A program made the position numbers and the translations under genes. From contig CALGTV010000111.1 in the NCBI GenBank assembly GCA_937902395.1, positions 1-41,178 on the forward strand: a DNA stretch of 41,178 nucleotides, in the 5' to 3' direction. Below are positions 1 to 7,987 of this stretch, piece after piece; position 1 is the first letter of the stretch; every line of letters starts with the position of its first letter. This stretch comes from an uncultured Ruminococcus sp. Lineage in GTDB: Bacteria > Bacillota > Clostridia > Oscillospirales > Ruminococcaceae. The notes below the pieces were generated by a model, which did not search any database, had not been told where the DNA came from, and saw only the letters and a program-made list of their open reading frames with translations.

Positions 1-1549
1 CAATTACAACTCCCGCCGCATGAACTGAAGAATGACGCGGCATTCCTTCCACTCTTCTTGCGGTATCGATAAGTTCATAAACCTTAGGGTCGGTATCATA
101 AAGCGCTTTGAGTTCGGAAGAAATTGTAAGAGCCTTTTCAATCGTCATATGAAGATCGGTCGGAATAAGTTTTGCAACTTTATCAACGTCCTGATATGCC
201 ATTCCGAGCGATCTGCCCACGTCGCGTATTGCCGCTCTTGCGGCAAGAGTTCCGAAAGTAATTATTTGGGCAACATGATCTTCGCCGTACTTTCTGTTGA
301 CATATTCAATAACTTCCTGGCGGCGTTCATAACAAAAGTCGATATCGAAGTCCGGCATGGAAACTCGTTCCGGGTTAAGAAAACGCTCGAAAAGAAGATG
401 ATATTTAATCGGGTCGATATCTGTTATTCCTATGCAGTAAGCGCAGATACTTCCCGCACCGGAACCTCTTCCGGGACCAACGGGAATTCCGACGCTTTTT
501 GCATAATTTATAAAATCGTGAACAATGAGATAATAGTTAACATATCCCATTCTTTCGATTACACCGAGCTCATAGTTAAGTCTTTCCCAAAGTTCCGGAC
601 CGGGATTTTCGCCGTAACGGCGATAAAGACCTTACCTGCACATACTTTCGAAATATTCGACGTTATCTCTTCCGTCCGGAACTTCAAAAGCGGGAAGTTT
701 CGTATGGCCGAATTCAAAAGTCATGTTGCAGCGGTCGGCAATTTTCTGGGTGTTTTCAATAGCTTCCGGAACAAAGGAGAAAATTTCGCGCATTTCCTCT
801 TCGGATTTTACGTAAAATTCTTCCGTTTCAAAAGCCATATCGTTATCTTCATTAACGGTGTGGTTTGTTCCGATGCAGACAAGAACATTCTGCATTTTTG
901 CGTCGTCCTTGTTGATATAATGGCAGTCGTTGGTTGCAACAAGAGGAATTCCCGTTTCAAATGACAACTTGTAAAGCTGAGGAAGTATTTCAAGCTGTTT
1001 ACGAAGATGATGATTCTGAATCTCTATAAAGAAATTACCCTCTCCGAATATGTCAAGATAATCCAAAGCTGCGGCTTTTGCTTCATCATAATTATTATCT
1101 GAGAGATAGCGCGGAATCTCTCCTGCGAGACAGGCAGAAAGGCATATTAAGCCCTTGTGATGTCTACGCAGAAGTTCCTTATCAACTCGGGGCTTATTGT
1201 AAAATCCTTCTATATTCGCTGCTGAGACAAGCTTTACAAGATTGCTGTAACCCTCGTTATTTTCACACAAAAGCACAAGGTGATATGGCTTCGCATCTAT
1301 TTTCACTTCTTTGTCAAAACGAGTACGAGGTGCGACATATACTTCACAGCCAACTATAGCCTTAATATCGTTTTTTTTCGCCGCTTGTACAAATTCCATT
1401 GCTCCGTACATATTTCCGTGATCGGTAATTGCAACAGCTGTCTGTCCAAGTTCTTTTACGCGTTTCATAAGTCCATTTATGCGGCAAGCACCGTCAAGAA
1501 GACTGTATTCAGTATGAACATGAAGATGCACAAAATCACTATTGTTCAT
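1..1549 (-). CDS. dnaE: DNA polymerase III alpha subunit DnaE, 5' part, interrupted by an in-frame TAA
   Basis: The catalytic subunit of replicative DNA polymerase III. The N-terminal PHP domain is clear (HLHVHTEYSLLDGA near residue 8), and the polymerase region reaches the PDFDID motif that holds two catalytic aspartates, then HSSVHAAGVVI at the window edge. The gene continues beyond base 1. The reading frame is open from 1549 to 635, meets TAA at 632-634 after NVEYFESMCR, and continues in the same frame to the edge with typical DnaE sequence (GLYRRYGENP, GPGRGSGAG). One base change would restore a sense codon; relatives normally have a charged residue here. The start ATG overlaps the end of whiA by 11 bases and has a GGAGG site. 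DnaE is normally essential, so the stop is either a sequence error, a real nonsense mutation backed by another polymerase, or read through. Confidence 0.93.
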
Positions 1550-2456
1550 TTTTTCCTCCGCTGTTTCTTATCTCGTCAGCTATCTTTGCCAATTTTTTGA
1601 ATCTATGATTTACGCCTGAACGGCTTATAGGAGGATTTAAACTTTCACCAATATCCTGCAAACTCAATCCTGTACTTTCGAGGCGAATCTCTGCAACCTC
1701 ACGCAGTTCATTTGTAAGACTGTCAAGTCCTCGTTTTTCGGCTATAAGCATTATATCATCAACCTGTTTCATAGATGCTTTTACGACTTTATTAATATTT
1801 GCATTATCACAGTTGGTTATACGATTAGCCTTGTTGCGCACATCTTTGTATATCTTAACATTCATTAATTCAAGGGTACACTGCTGTGCATTTATAAATG
1901 TGAGAGTATCTTCAATGGATTCACTTCCCTTAATGTATATAATATACTGCCCCCGTCTCACCGTTATTCCCGCTGTAATTCCTATATCGCCAAGAAGAGC
2001 TGTCAGTTCCTGAGCCAGTTGTTCTTCGGGAGCTGTAAATTCAAGGTGATATTCTTTTTCGGGATCGTTTACACTGCCTCCTGCAAGGAATATCCCCGCT
2101 GTAAATACGCCAAGACTTCCTATAGATATAATCTCACGGTTTATACAACGCTCACCGTTCTTTAGGCGGTATTTTCTGAAAACAGAATCAATAAGTTTAG
2201 TATCAATTATATCATATATATACATTGTTTTGCCATTTTTTGCCTCTGATTTTTTATATAGTATTTCATTATGAAATACAGCCCAAAATAATTCTCCGAA
2301 AGTATCAGCCGATTTCTGACTTTTACTCTGAAAACAGATTCTTTCTGTTGTCAGAGTTCGGCTGAATAGAAGCATTCCATAAAGGCAGGCAAATTTTTTG
2401 TCTTTATCGTTTATATTGGCGCATATTTCATTGCGCACTTCATCAGAAAATGACAT
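1539..2456 (-). CDS. whiA: WhiA family DNA-binding regulator
   Basis: WhiA proteins combine an N-terminal LAGLIDADG-type domain with a C-terminal helix-turn-helix. They control sporulation or cell division genes in Actinobacteria and influence division in Firmicutes. The LAGLIDADG-like segment appears as GIFLAGGSVNDP, and the C-terminal domain has the family pattern LQDIGESLNPPISRSGVNHR. I chose the ATG at 2456 (MSFSDEVRNE), which matches the usual WhiA N-terminus and gives 305 residues. An upstream ATG at 2477 and a GTG at 2489 are in frame, but the GTG lies inside a terminator hairpin. The gene follows rapZ and overlaps dnaE. The yvcK gene that often sits between rapZ and whiA in Firmicutes is absent. 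Confidence 0.93.
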   Translation of the reverse strand: MSFSDEVRNEICANINDKDKKFACLYGMLLFSRTLTTERICFQSKSQKSADTFGELFWAVFHNEILYKKSEAKNGKTMYIYDIIDTKLIDSVFRKYRLKNGERCINREIISIGSLGVFTAGIFLAGGSVNDPEKEYHLEFTAPEEQLAQELTALLGDIGITAGITVRRGQYIIYIKGSESIEDTLTFINAQQCTLELMNVKIYKDVRNKANRITNCDNANINKVVKASMKQVDDIMLIAEKRGLDSLTNELREVAEIRLESTGLSLQDIGESLNPPISRSGVNHRFKKLAKIADEIRNSGGKNEQ

Positions 2457-2477
2457 TTTTTCATCAACTCTTTTCAT

Positions 2478-2503
2478 AAAAAAACGCACACAGATGTATG
2501 CGC
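2478..2503 (-). terminator. Terminator-like hairpin between rapZ and whiA
   Basis: On the minus strand a 7-bp stem (CGCATAC / GTGTGCG, one G-U pair) with a 4-base loop is followed by seven T residues. It lies 28 bases after the rapZ stop and ends directly before the in-frame ATG at 2477. The position suggests partial termination or attenuation between rapZ and whiA-dnaE. No convincing promoter is visible between the hairpin and whiA. Confidence 0.75.
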
Positions 2504-2530
2504 TTTTTATATTTATAGATTATTATTTGA

Positions 2531-3403
2531 TTATATTTTTTTATCCTTCGTTATATCGCGGTGATACTTATGCACCTTGTAACCTGACTTAAGTATATGT
2601 TCATACATCTTTTCTGCAAACGTAACTGAACGATGTTTTCCACCTGTACATCCGAACGCTATTACAAGCTGGCTTTTTCCCTCTTTTATGTATAGTGGCA
2701 CAAGAAAATCAAGAAGTTTGGTAAGCTTATTATATAGTTCCTGTGAGTCCTCAAAACTCATTACATAATCCTGTACACATTTTTCTACTCCGGTATGATT
2801 GCGCAAATCTTCTATATAATACGGATTTGGCAAACATCTCACATCGAACACAAGGTCAGATTCCGTAGAAACCCCGTATTTAAAGCCAAAGGACATAACC
2901 TTGATTACAAGAGATTCCGAAGTATTTCCGAAAAATATGTTATATATCTGCTCTTTCAGCTGTGCTGCAGAAAGATATGATGTTTCAATATAATAATCTG
3001 CAACTGCTCTAAGCTGTGCAAGTTGACTGCGTTCAAACTCAATAGCAGAGTGCATATTTCCATCAAATTTTTCATCAAGGGGATGCTTGCGGCGTGTTTC
3101 CTTATATCGTTTGATGATTACTTCATCATCTGCTTCGATAAATATTATTTTAACTTCAACATCATTTTCTGAACGTAAATCCTGTAAAGCGTGATATATT
3201 TCCGCAAACATATCTCCGGTGCGGATATCAACAGCAACAGCTATTTTTTCTATCCCTTTTTCAGATTTGCGGCAGAGATCTACAAACTGCTGTATAAGCC
3301 TTGGAGGAATATTATCAATACAATAATAACCGATATCCTCCATAACATCCATTACGCTTGATTTGCCAGACCCTGACATTCCTGTTACTATATATAACTT
3401 CAT
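2531..3403 (-). CDS. rapZ: RapZ/YvcJ family nucleotide-binding protein
   Basis: A P-loop protein of the RapZ family. In E. coli RapZ is an RNA-binding adaptor that targets GlmZ for decay and so controls amino-sugar synthesis; the Bacillus homologue YvcJ hydrolyses nucleotides. The Walker A motif GMSGSGKS is at residues 8-15. The C-terminal signature FGCTGGKHRSV is present near residue 250. The length of 290 residues is normal. The ATG is preceded by an AGAGGA site and lies 11 bases after murB, so the two are probably cotranscribed. The neighbourhood (hprK, murB, whiA) is the usual clostridial one and fits a link between wall precursor supply and carbon status. Confidence 0.95.
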   Translation of the reverse strand: MKLYIVTGMSGSGKSSVMDVMEDIGYYCIDNIPPRLIQQFVDLCRKSEKGIEKIAVAVDIRTGDMFAEIYHALQDLRSENDVEVKIIFIEADDEVIIKRYKETRRKHPLDEKFDGNMHSAIEFERSQLAQLRAVADYYIETSYLSAAQLKEQIYNIFFGNTSESLVIKVMSFGFKYGVSTESDLVFDVRCLPNPYYIEDLRNHTGVEKCVQDYVMSFEDSQELYNKLTKLLDFLVPLYIKEGKSQLVIAFGCTGGKHRSVTFAEKMYEHILKSGYKVHKYHRDITKDKKI

Positions 3404-3414
3404 AAATAATCCTC

Positions 3415-4320
3415 TTACTTAATTATGATTGGTTCAAGCTCCAGAATGTAGCCTGTTTTTTCTTTTACAACATCCTTTACCTTTTGGCAGAGCTCCAATA
3501 CATCAGCACAAGTCGCACCGCCTGTATTAATAACGAATCCGCTATGTTTCTCACTTACCTGAGCGCCGCCAACTGACATTCCTTTAAGTCCACACTGTTC
3601 AATAAGAAGTGACGCGTAACTTCCCTCAGGACGTTTGAAAGTACTGCCGGCGCTGGGATATTCAAGAGGCTGTTTTGACACACGCTTTTTCATACATTCA
3701 GCCATTGCCTCCTTTATATCATCTGGATTACTCTCCGCAAGCACAAATTTAACTGATGTAATTATACAGTTTCTTTCAGAAAATATACTGTGACGGTATG
3801 AAAGCTTCATATCATCTACGGATATATTGCAAAGCTCACCATTTTCATCAATATACTCAGCTGATACGACAACATCTTTCATTTCACTTCCATATGCGCC
3901 TGCGTTCATATATAATCCACCGCCTACAGAACCGGGAATTCCGTAGAGGTTTTCCATGCCGCTAAGTCCTGCCTGCTGTGCTTTTTTACATATCTCTGCA
4001 AGTGACGCACCTGCGCCTGCAATAATGGTATTTCCGTTTATTTTAACATCTGATATTGCATTTCCGAAGTGCAGTATAACTCCGTCATATCCCTCATCTG
4101 CGGCAAGAATATTGCTTCCCCTGCCAATTATATTATATTTAAAATTATTTTTACGTAGATATTTCACAAGCTCCGAAGCTGCTTCGGAAGATACAACGTC
4201 TATAAGCACACAACATTCGCCGCCAATTTTAAAAGTTGTATAATCTTTGAGTGAACAGCTTACACTGCATTTACAGTTCAGTTTTTTGCATATTTCGGTA
4301 AGTTCAATGATATTTATCAT
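3415..4320 (-). CDS. murB: UDP-N-acetylenolpyruvoylglucosamine reductase MurB
   Basis: This cytoplasmic FAD enzyme reduces UDP-GlcNAc-enolpyruvate to UDP-MurNAc with NADPH, the second committed step of peptidoglycan synthesis. The FAD-binding segment (YNIIGRGSNILAADEG) is near residue 60, GIPGSVGGGLYMNAGAYG is in the middle, and the substrate segment with the catalytic serine (SAGSTFKRPEGSYA) is near residue 230. The ATG at 4320 has a GGAG site seven bases upstream. A TTG two codons earlier is possible but poorly placed. About 300 residues is the normal family length. The gene sits 48 bases after hprK and 11 bases before rapZ. Confidence 0.96.
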   Translation of the reverse strand: MINIIELTEICKKLNCKCSVSCSLKDYTTFKIGGECCVLIDVVSSEAASELVKYLRKNNFKYNIIGRGSNILAADEGYDGVILHFGNAISDVKINGNTIIAGAGASLAEICKKAQQAGLSGMENLYGIPGSVGGGLYMNAGAYGSEMKDVVVSAEYIDENGELCNISVDDMKLSYRHSIFSERNCIITSVKFVLAESNPDDIKEAMAECMKKRVSKQPLEYPSAGSTFKRPEGSYASLLIEQCGLKGMSVGGAQVSEKHSGFVINTGGATCADVLELCQKVKDVVKEKTGYILELEPIIIK

Positions 4321-4368
4321 GTTCAAGCTCCTATGTCAGTATAATGGTATACACAAAAATGTACGATA

Positions 4369-5328
4369 TCAGAAATTTTCGTAATTACGGACAGTTTCCT
4401 TAGGGTCGGATTCCATTCCAAGTCTGCTAAGCAGTTCAGCCGCAGCATTATAACCCATTTTCTTCTGTCTTGTATTCATTGCCGCAACTTCAAGGATTAC
4501 AGCAAGATTACGTCCCGGCTTTACAGGAATAGTAAGAGAAGGCACTTTAACTCCGAGAAGTGATACATATTCAGTATCCACACCCATTCTGTCATAAACC
4601 TTTTCAGGATTCCACTGTTCAAGCTCAATAACAAGGTCAATTTTTTCTGTCATCTTTACAGCACCAATACCGAAAAGACGACGAGCATTGATAATACCGA
4701 TACCTCTTAGTTCGAGGAAATGGCGGATATTATCAGGAGAGCTTCCCACAAGGCTGATATTTGATACCTTACGGATTTCAACAGCATCATCAGCAACAAG
4801 ACGATGACCACGCTTTACAAGCTCAATAGCTGTTTCACTCTTACCTACACCGCTTTCACCTGTAATGAATACACCTTCACCGTAAATTTCAATAAGGACA
4901 CCGTGACGTGTAACTCTCGGAGCGAGATTAAGATTGAGGAATGCAATAAGTCCCGACATAAAGTTTGATGTGCTCTCCTTGCTTCTAAGCAACGGGATTT
5001 CATATTCTCTTGCAAGCTCCAGCATTTCAGCAAAATATGGCAGTTCACGGGTGATTATAATTGCAGGTATTCTCTGAGCAAAGAGAAGCTGAAGTCTTTC
5101 ACGTCTTGTTTCCTCGTCAAGTGTTGAAAGATAGGCAAATTCTACCTTACCTATAATCTGAATTCGCTCGGGATTAAAATATTCATAGAATCCCATAAGC
5201 TGAAGTCCCGGTCTGTTTACTTCCGTTTCACCAATTAGGATTTCCTCAGCTTCTTTCTGGATATAGATTACTTCAAGCTTGAATTCATCTATAACCTTTT
5301 GTAATGATACAGTAAAATTTTCAGCCAT
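4369..5328 (-). CDS. hprK: HPr kinase/phosphorylase
   Basis: The bifunctional enzyme that phosphorylates or dephosphorylates Ser46 of HPr, setting carbon catabolite repression through CcpA in Firmicutes. The N-terminal domain is followed by a Walker A motif (GESGVGKSETA, about residues 155-165), then RGIGIINARRLFGIGA and the family segment ending PVKPGRNLAVILEVAAMN. The 319 residues match the family. The ATG has a GGAGA site. It is the second gene of the operon, about 74 bases after the gene at 5403-6593. A regulator of sugar use beside wall synthesis genes is the standard clostridial arrangement. Confidence 0.97.
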   Translation of the reverse strand: MAENFTVSLQKVIDEFKLEVIYIQKEAEEILIGETEVNRPGLQLMGFYEYFNPERIQIIGKVEFAYLSTLDEETRRERLQLLFAQRIPAIIITRELPYFAEMLELAREYEIPLLRSKESTSNFMSGLIAFLNLNLAPRVTRHGVLIEIYGEGVFITGESGVGKSETAIELVKRGHRLVADDAVEIRKVSNISLVGSSPDNIRHFLELRGIGIINARRLFGIGAVKMTEKIDLVIELEQWNPEKVYDRMGVDTEYVSLLGVKVPSLTIPVKPGRNLAVILEVAAMNTRQKKMGYNAAAELLSRLGMESDPKETVRNYENF

Positions 5329-5366
5329 AATTTTCTCCGTTCCCCGATAATTCGGTTTTTTATTTC

Positions 5367-5393
5367 AAGGATTCCAATTTCCAGAGAATCCTT
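5367..5393. repeat. Short inverted repeat upstream of hprK
   Basis: An 8-bp perfect inverted repeat (AAGGATTC / GAATCCTT) with an 11-base loop lies between the end of the gene at 5403 and the hprK start. No T-tract follows on the minus strand, so it is not a standard terminator. It may be an mRNA processing hairpin. Confidence 0.5.
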
Positions 5394-5402
5394 TATGATT
5401 CT

Positions 5403-6593
5403 TTATCCGATTACAAAAGACCTGTAACCATATTCATTTAATACTTTTCTGATTTCAGATAGTTCTTCTGCTGTGAGATTTTCTCCGGATATTCTTGCAG
5501 CTACATTAAAATCCACAAGAATTTCATTTACCATTCCGATGCACTGGTCAACCTTTTCCGCAGCACTTCCGCTGAAAGAGTATACATCTTCATCCTTTTT
5601 AACTCCTTTATTGAGCACGTCAATATCAATATTAAGTATAAAATTATTTGCTGAGAGCAGGATAGGCTGAAGTATATCGGTTCTGCCCATGATTATATCC
5701 TCAGCTGATACTTCAATCTGCATTGCTGCCCCGTTTGTTACAGCCGTATCATAAAGCAGATTAGCCGCAGAAGTAAGTGACATACATCTGTCATTCTGTG
5801 AAAGCACAGGGTCAAGATTCTGCAAATCAGCTTCTGTAAAGTCAGGAAAAACAAAATCGGAACATATTATCTGTTCAAATCCAGCGGAAGTGATCTCCAA
5901 AATAATATTTGCATTGTAATCCAATGCTCTTTGAGCATAAGGCGATGCCCATGCAAGACCATTTGAATCAGTCCATAACGTACCGTCCGTCGCCATTACA
6001 TATCCCGCATCAAAGAAATTGGCAGGCATTGTATTATCTCGAAAAACACTTATAAGTGCCGCAGACTTATAGCCGCTGTTTTCAATTATCTGAACAATTT
6101 CTGTAAGTGTAAGAGTTGATTGTATTGAAGTCTGAGCATCATATACTGTAGAGGCATAATTTACTCCACCGCCGTTTAATTTTAAAGGAACTTCAATAAA
6201 TTCAATTTCCTGATTTGCAGGTATACTGCTGAGAGCCATTCTCAACGCATCAACGCTTGCAAGGTCACCAGCTTTAAGTGCCGCCGCCTTGTAATATACA
6301 GTTTCCTGAGCTTCTGTAGGAGCCTGTGTCGGAGCTGCTGTAGGAATTGCAATAATATTTTCAGCAGGTTCAGTTGTTATCTCTGAAGTCGGCGGTTCAG
6401 TGGTAACTGGTTCATCACCTTTATGCTTAGTATAATTTATTATAGGTTCAGCTACACTATAACCTAAAAAGCCTATGCCACCAATAAGAAGCACGGTAAG
6501 AGCTCCAGAAAGGAATTTTCCCATGGGGCTTTTTCCATAGTAATTTTTTTCTTTTGTCTTGTAAATCTTTCTTCCTTTGTTCTTGAATTTCAT
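5403..6593 (-). CDS. Membrane-anchored putative glycoside-hydrolase-like protein
   Basis: A 396-residue protein with a basic cytoplasmic N-terminus (about 26 residues), one membrane segment (about 27-48) and a Thr/Pro/Glu-rich linker (about 60-95, including APTQAPTEAQ). The extracellular domain has repeated beta/alpha-barrel-like segments, for example GYKSAALISVFRDN and YNANIILEIT, ending LNEYGYRSFVIG. This resembles the putative glycosyl hydrolase family related to DUF4015 in layout, but I see no certain catalytic residues. The AGGAG site lies about 12 bases before the ATG. It is the first gene before hprK and murB, so a role at the cell wall is plausible but inferred. Confidence 0.6.
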   Translation of the reverse strand: MKFKNKGRKIYKTKEKNYYGKSPMGKFLSGALTVLLIGGIGFLGYSVAEPIINYTKHKGDEPVTTEPPTSEITTEPAENIIAIPTAAPTQAPTEAQETVYYKAAALKAGDLASVDALRMALSSIPANQEIEFIEVPLKLNGGGVNYASTVYDAQTSIQSTLTLTEIVQIIENSGYKSAALISVFRDNTMPANFFDAGYVMATDGTLWTDSNGLAWASPYAQRALDYNANIILEITSAGFEQIICSDFVFPDFTEADLQNLDPVLSQNDRCMSLTSAANLLYDTAVTNGAAMQIEVSAEDIIMGRTDILQPILLSANNFILNIDIDVLNKGVKKDEDVYSFSGSAAEKVDQCIGMVNEILVDFNVAARISGENLTAEELSEIRKVLNEYGYRSFVIG

Positions 6594-6651
6594 TATTTTA
6601 ATTATCTCCTAAATTAAGAAATGCACTTATTTTAAGGTTTTTCTATATTTT

Positions 6652-6815
6652 GGGGTTCTCTAAAAACCGGAACACGAGAGGAATTTCGTACATGACAAAT
6701 ATCAGTTACAAGGCGGCAAACCGCAGTAATACTTTGTGTATCGCAAGGTTTGGCAACGCAGTAAATGATGTTTGTCATAGAAATTCAACCGTGATGGAGG
6801 TTTTTAGAGGTTCCT
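6652..6815 (+). repeat. 164-bp palindromic interspersed repeat, copy 1 (MITE-like)
   Basis: This segment matches 34584-34747 (reverse complement) along its full 164 bases without gaps, at roughly 80 % identity by eye. The ends are imperfect inverted repeats sharing CTCTAAAAACC. A second inverted pair lies inside (ATGACAAATATC near the left, its complement with one mismatch near the right). It is too short to encode a transposase and has no convincing gene. The right end abuts the rnfA stop codon at 6817. The element fills most of the gap between rnfA and the gene at 5403-6593. Confidence 0.8.
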
Positions 6816-6816
6816 T

Positions 6817-7374
6817 TTATAAAAGTGCATATACAGCCATTGATATGATACCAAGGTAAACAAGCATTGCAGGAAAACCTCTGAATGACGCAGGTACTTC
6901 CTTTGAGCAAAGTCTTTTATATGCCGCAGTTAGAATAAATGCAGCAAGAATAAATCCAATTCCAGCCTCTGCTCCTGCAAGAATGTATGCACCTATACTG
7001 TCAGCTGTTTTTTCAGAAACAGTAAAAAGCGTTCCCATTACAGCACAATTAAATGCAGAAACATGAACATATTTTCTTGTTATACCAAAATTTTTCCTAT
7101 CCGCAAAATACAGGGCAGTAAGAAGAATTACATAAATCGCCCCTATAACAAGTATATAAAGGAACAGTTTGAAATCGTAAAGTTTATCGGGCAGCAAGCC
7201 ATTTATAAGGCAAGCGCCGAATGAACCTAACGTAGTAAATACAGAGATTGTTAAAGCAGTCCAGAACAGATTTTTTTTGCTTCCTGCGGCAATGAAAAGC
7301 GTACTTAATCCCAATGCTTGTGTTAGTATAAGATTAGCACCAAGAAGCACAACAAATTCAGAAATCAGAAACAT
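6817..7374 (-). CDS. rnfA: RnfA-like integral membrane subunit, one cluster cysteine missing
   Basis: A 185-residue, six-helix protein of the RnfA/NqrE family. The family forms, with RnfE, the membrane core that holds a [2Fe-2S] cluster in ion-pumping ferredoxin:NAD oxidoreductases. The C-terminal signature VPASFRGFPAML is well kept. In the usual motif LGLCPF the cysteine is replaced (LGLSTLF, Ser24), while the second (FNCAVMG, Cys110) remains. I placed the start at the ATG at 7374, behind an AGGAGG site; the GTG at 7383 would lie within that site. The start overlaps rnfE by 17 bases, so translation is probably coupled. It is the last gene of rpe-rnfD-rnfE-rnfA. Confidence 0.88.
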   Translation of the reverse strand: MFLISEFVVLLGANLILTQALGLSTLFIAAGSKKNLFWTALTISVFTTLGSFGACLINGLLPDKLYDFKLFLYILVIGAIYVILLTALYFADRKNFGITRKYVHVSAFNCAVMGTLFTVSEKTADSIGAYILAGAEAGIGFILAAFILTAAYKRLCSKEVPASFRGFPAMLVYLGIISMAVYALL

Positions 7375-7987
7375 TGCCGTCACCTCCTGTTATGTCATCA
7401 TCTTTTGCTGAAGGTACAATAGTTCTGTATAATCCACAGGCAAGCCCGAGAATGATAAATCCGCCGAATGGCATACCAAGTCCGCTTATAAATATATCTG
7501 CATCAACAATTCTTCCGCAGAATGTACCGTATGCAAGAAGCTCACGTACAGCAGAAATTACAAGCATAACAGTGTCAAATCCGAGAATATGGCATATAAG
7601 CGATACTGTCATTTTTCCTTTTGTCATGTCGTAGAATTTCGTCTGTGACTGCACTACAATAATGGAATTTACAGCAACAAGCATAAAATAAATACCTATA
7701 CGCTCAATAACTCCTGGAAAAAATTCTTCTGCCGCAATTTTAACAGGAATATACACAAGGGAAGCAATTACAGCATGAATTATAGTTTTCAATCCAAATG
7801 ACAGCTTTTTCGGTACGAATGAACCGATTGTCACTGAAAGGAAAGTAATTGCAGAAAACGCATAAATAAGCGCAAGTGAATTCATTATAGTATTTCCGCA
7901 TACAATAATCGGAGATATAACCATAAATCCTGAAAGAACGGCATTACCTGTAATAAATCCATTAAACAGGGAACGTCTGTTATTCAT
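7358..7987 (-). CDS. rnfE: RnfE-like integral membrane subunit lacking both cluster cysteines
   Basis: A 209-residue protein of the RnfE/NqrD family with about six membrane helices. The family fold is clear: NAVLSGFMVISPIIV at the N-terminus matches the usual segment around LGLCP, the segment around residue 107 matches TNCIVVG, and a late GMPFGGFIILGLACG helix matches PPGAFIGLGL. The residues that are Cys25 and Cys108 in studied Rnf complexes are Ser25 (ISP) and Ser108 (VNSIIVV). Loss of both would remove half of the intramembrane [2Fe-2S] ligands. The start overlaps rnfD by 8 bases. The acidic, glycine-rich C-terminal tail is not a family feature. Confidence 0.87.
   Translation of the reverse strand: MNNRRSLFNGFITGNAVLSGFMVISPIIVCGNTIMNSLALIYAFSAITFLSVTIGSFVPKKLSFGLKTIIHAVIASLVYIPVKIAAEEFFPGVIERIGIYFMLVAVNSIIVVQSQTKFYDMTKGKMTVSLICHILGFDTVMLVISAVRELLAYGTFCGRIVDADIFISGLGMPFGGFIILGLACGLYRTIVPSAKDDDITGGDGNVSDF

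Noticed and set aside
632..634. Reassignment of TAA as a sense codon
   Set aside because: Many intact genes here end in TAA with full-length products (for example rpe, rpsO, pnp), so the code is standard.
32..964. 310-codon plus-strand open frame at the left edge
   Set aside because: It is the complement of dnaE, whose protein is clearly recognisable through the region on the minus strand. No ribosome-binding site or family match is seen for the plus frame.
2457..2489. GTG start for whiA at 2489
   Set aside because: The GTG lies within the terminator stem, and the family N-terminus begins at the ATG at 2456.
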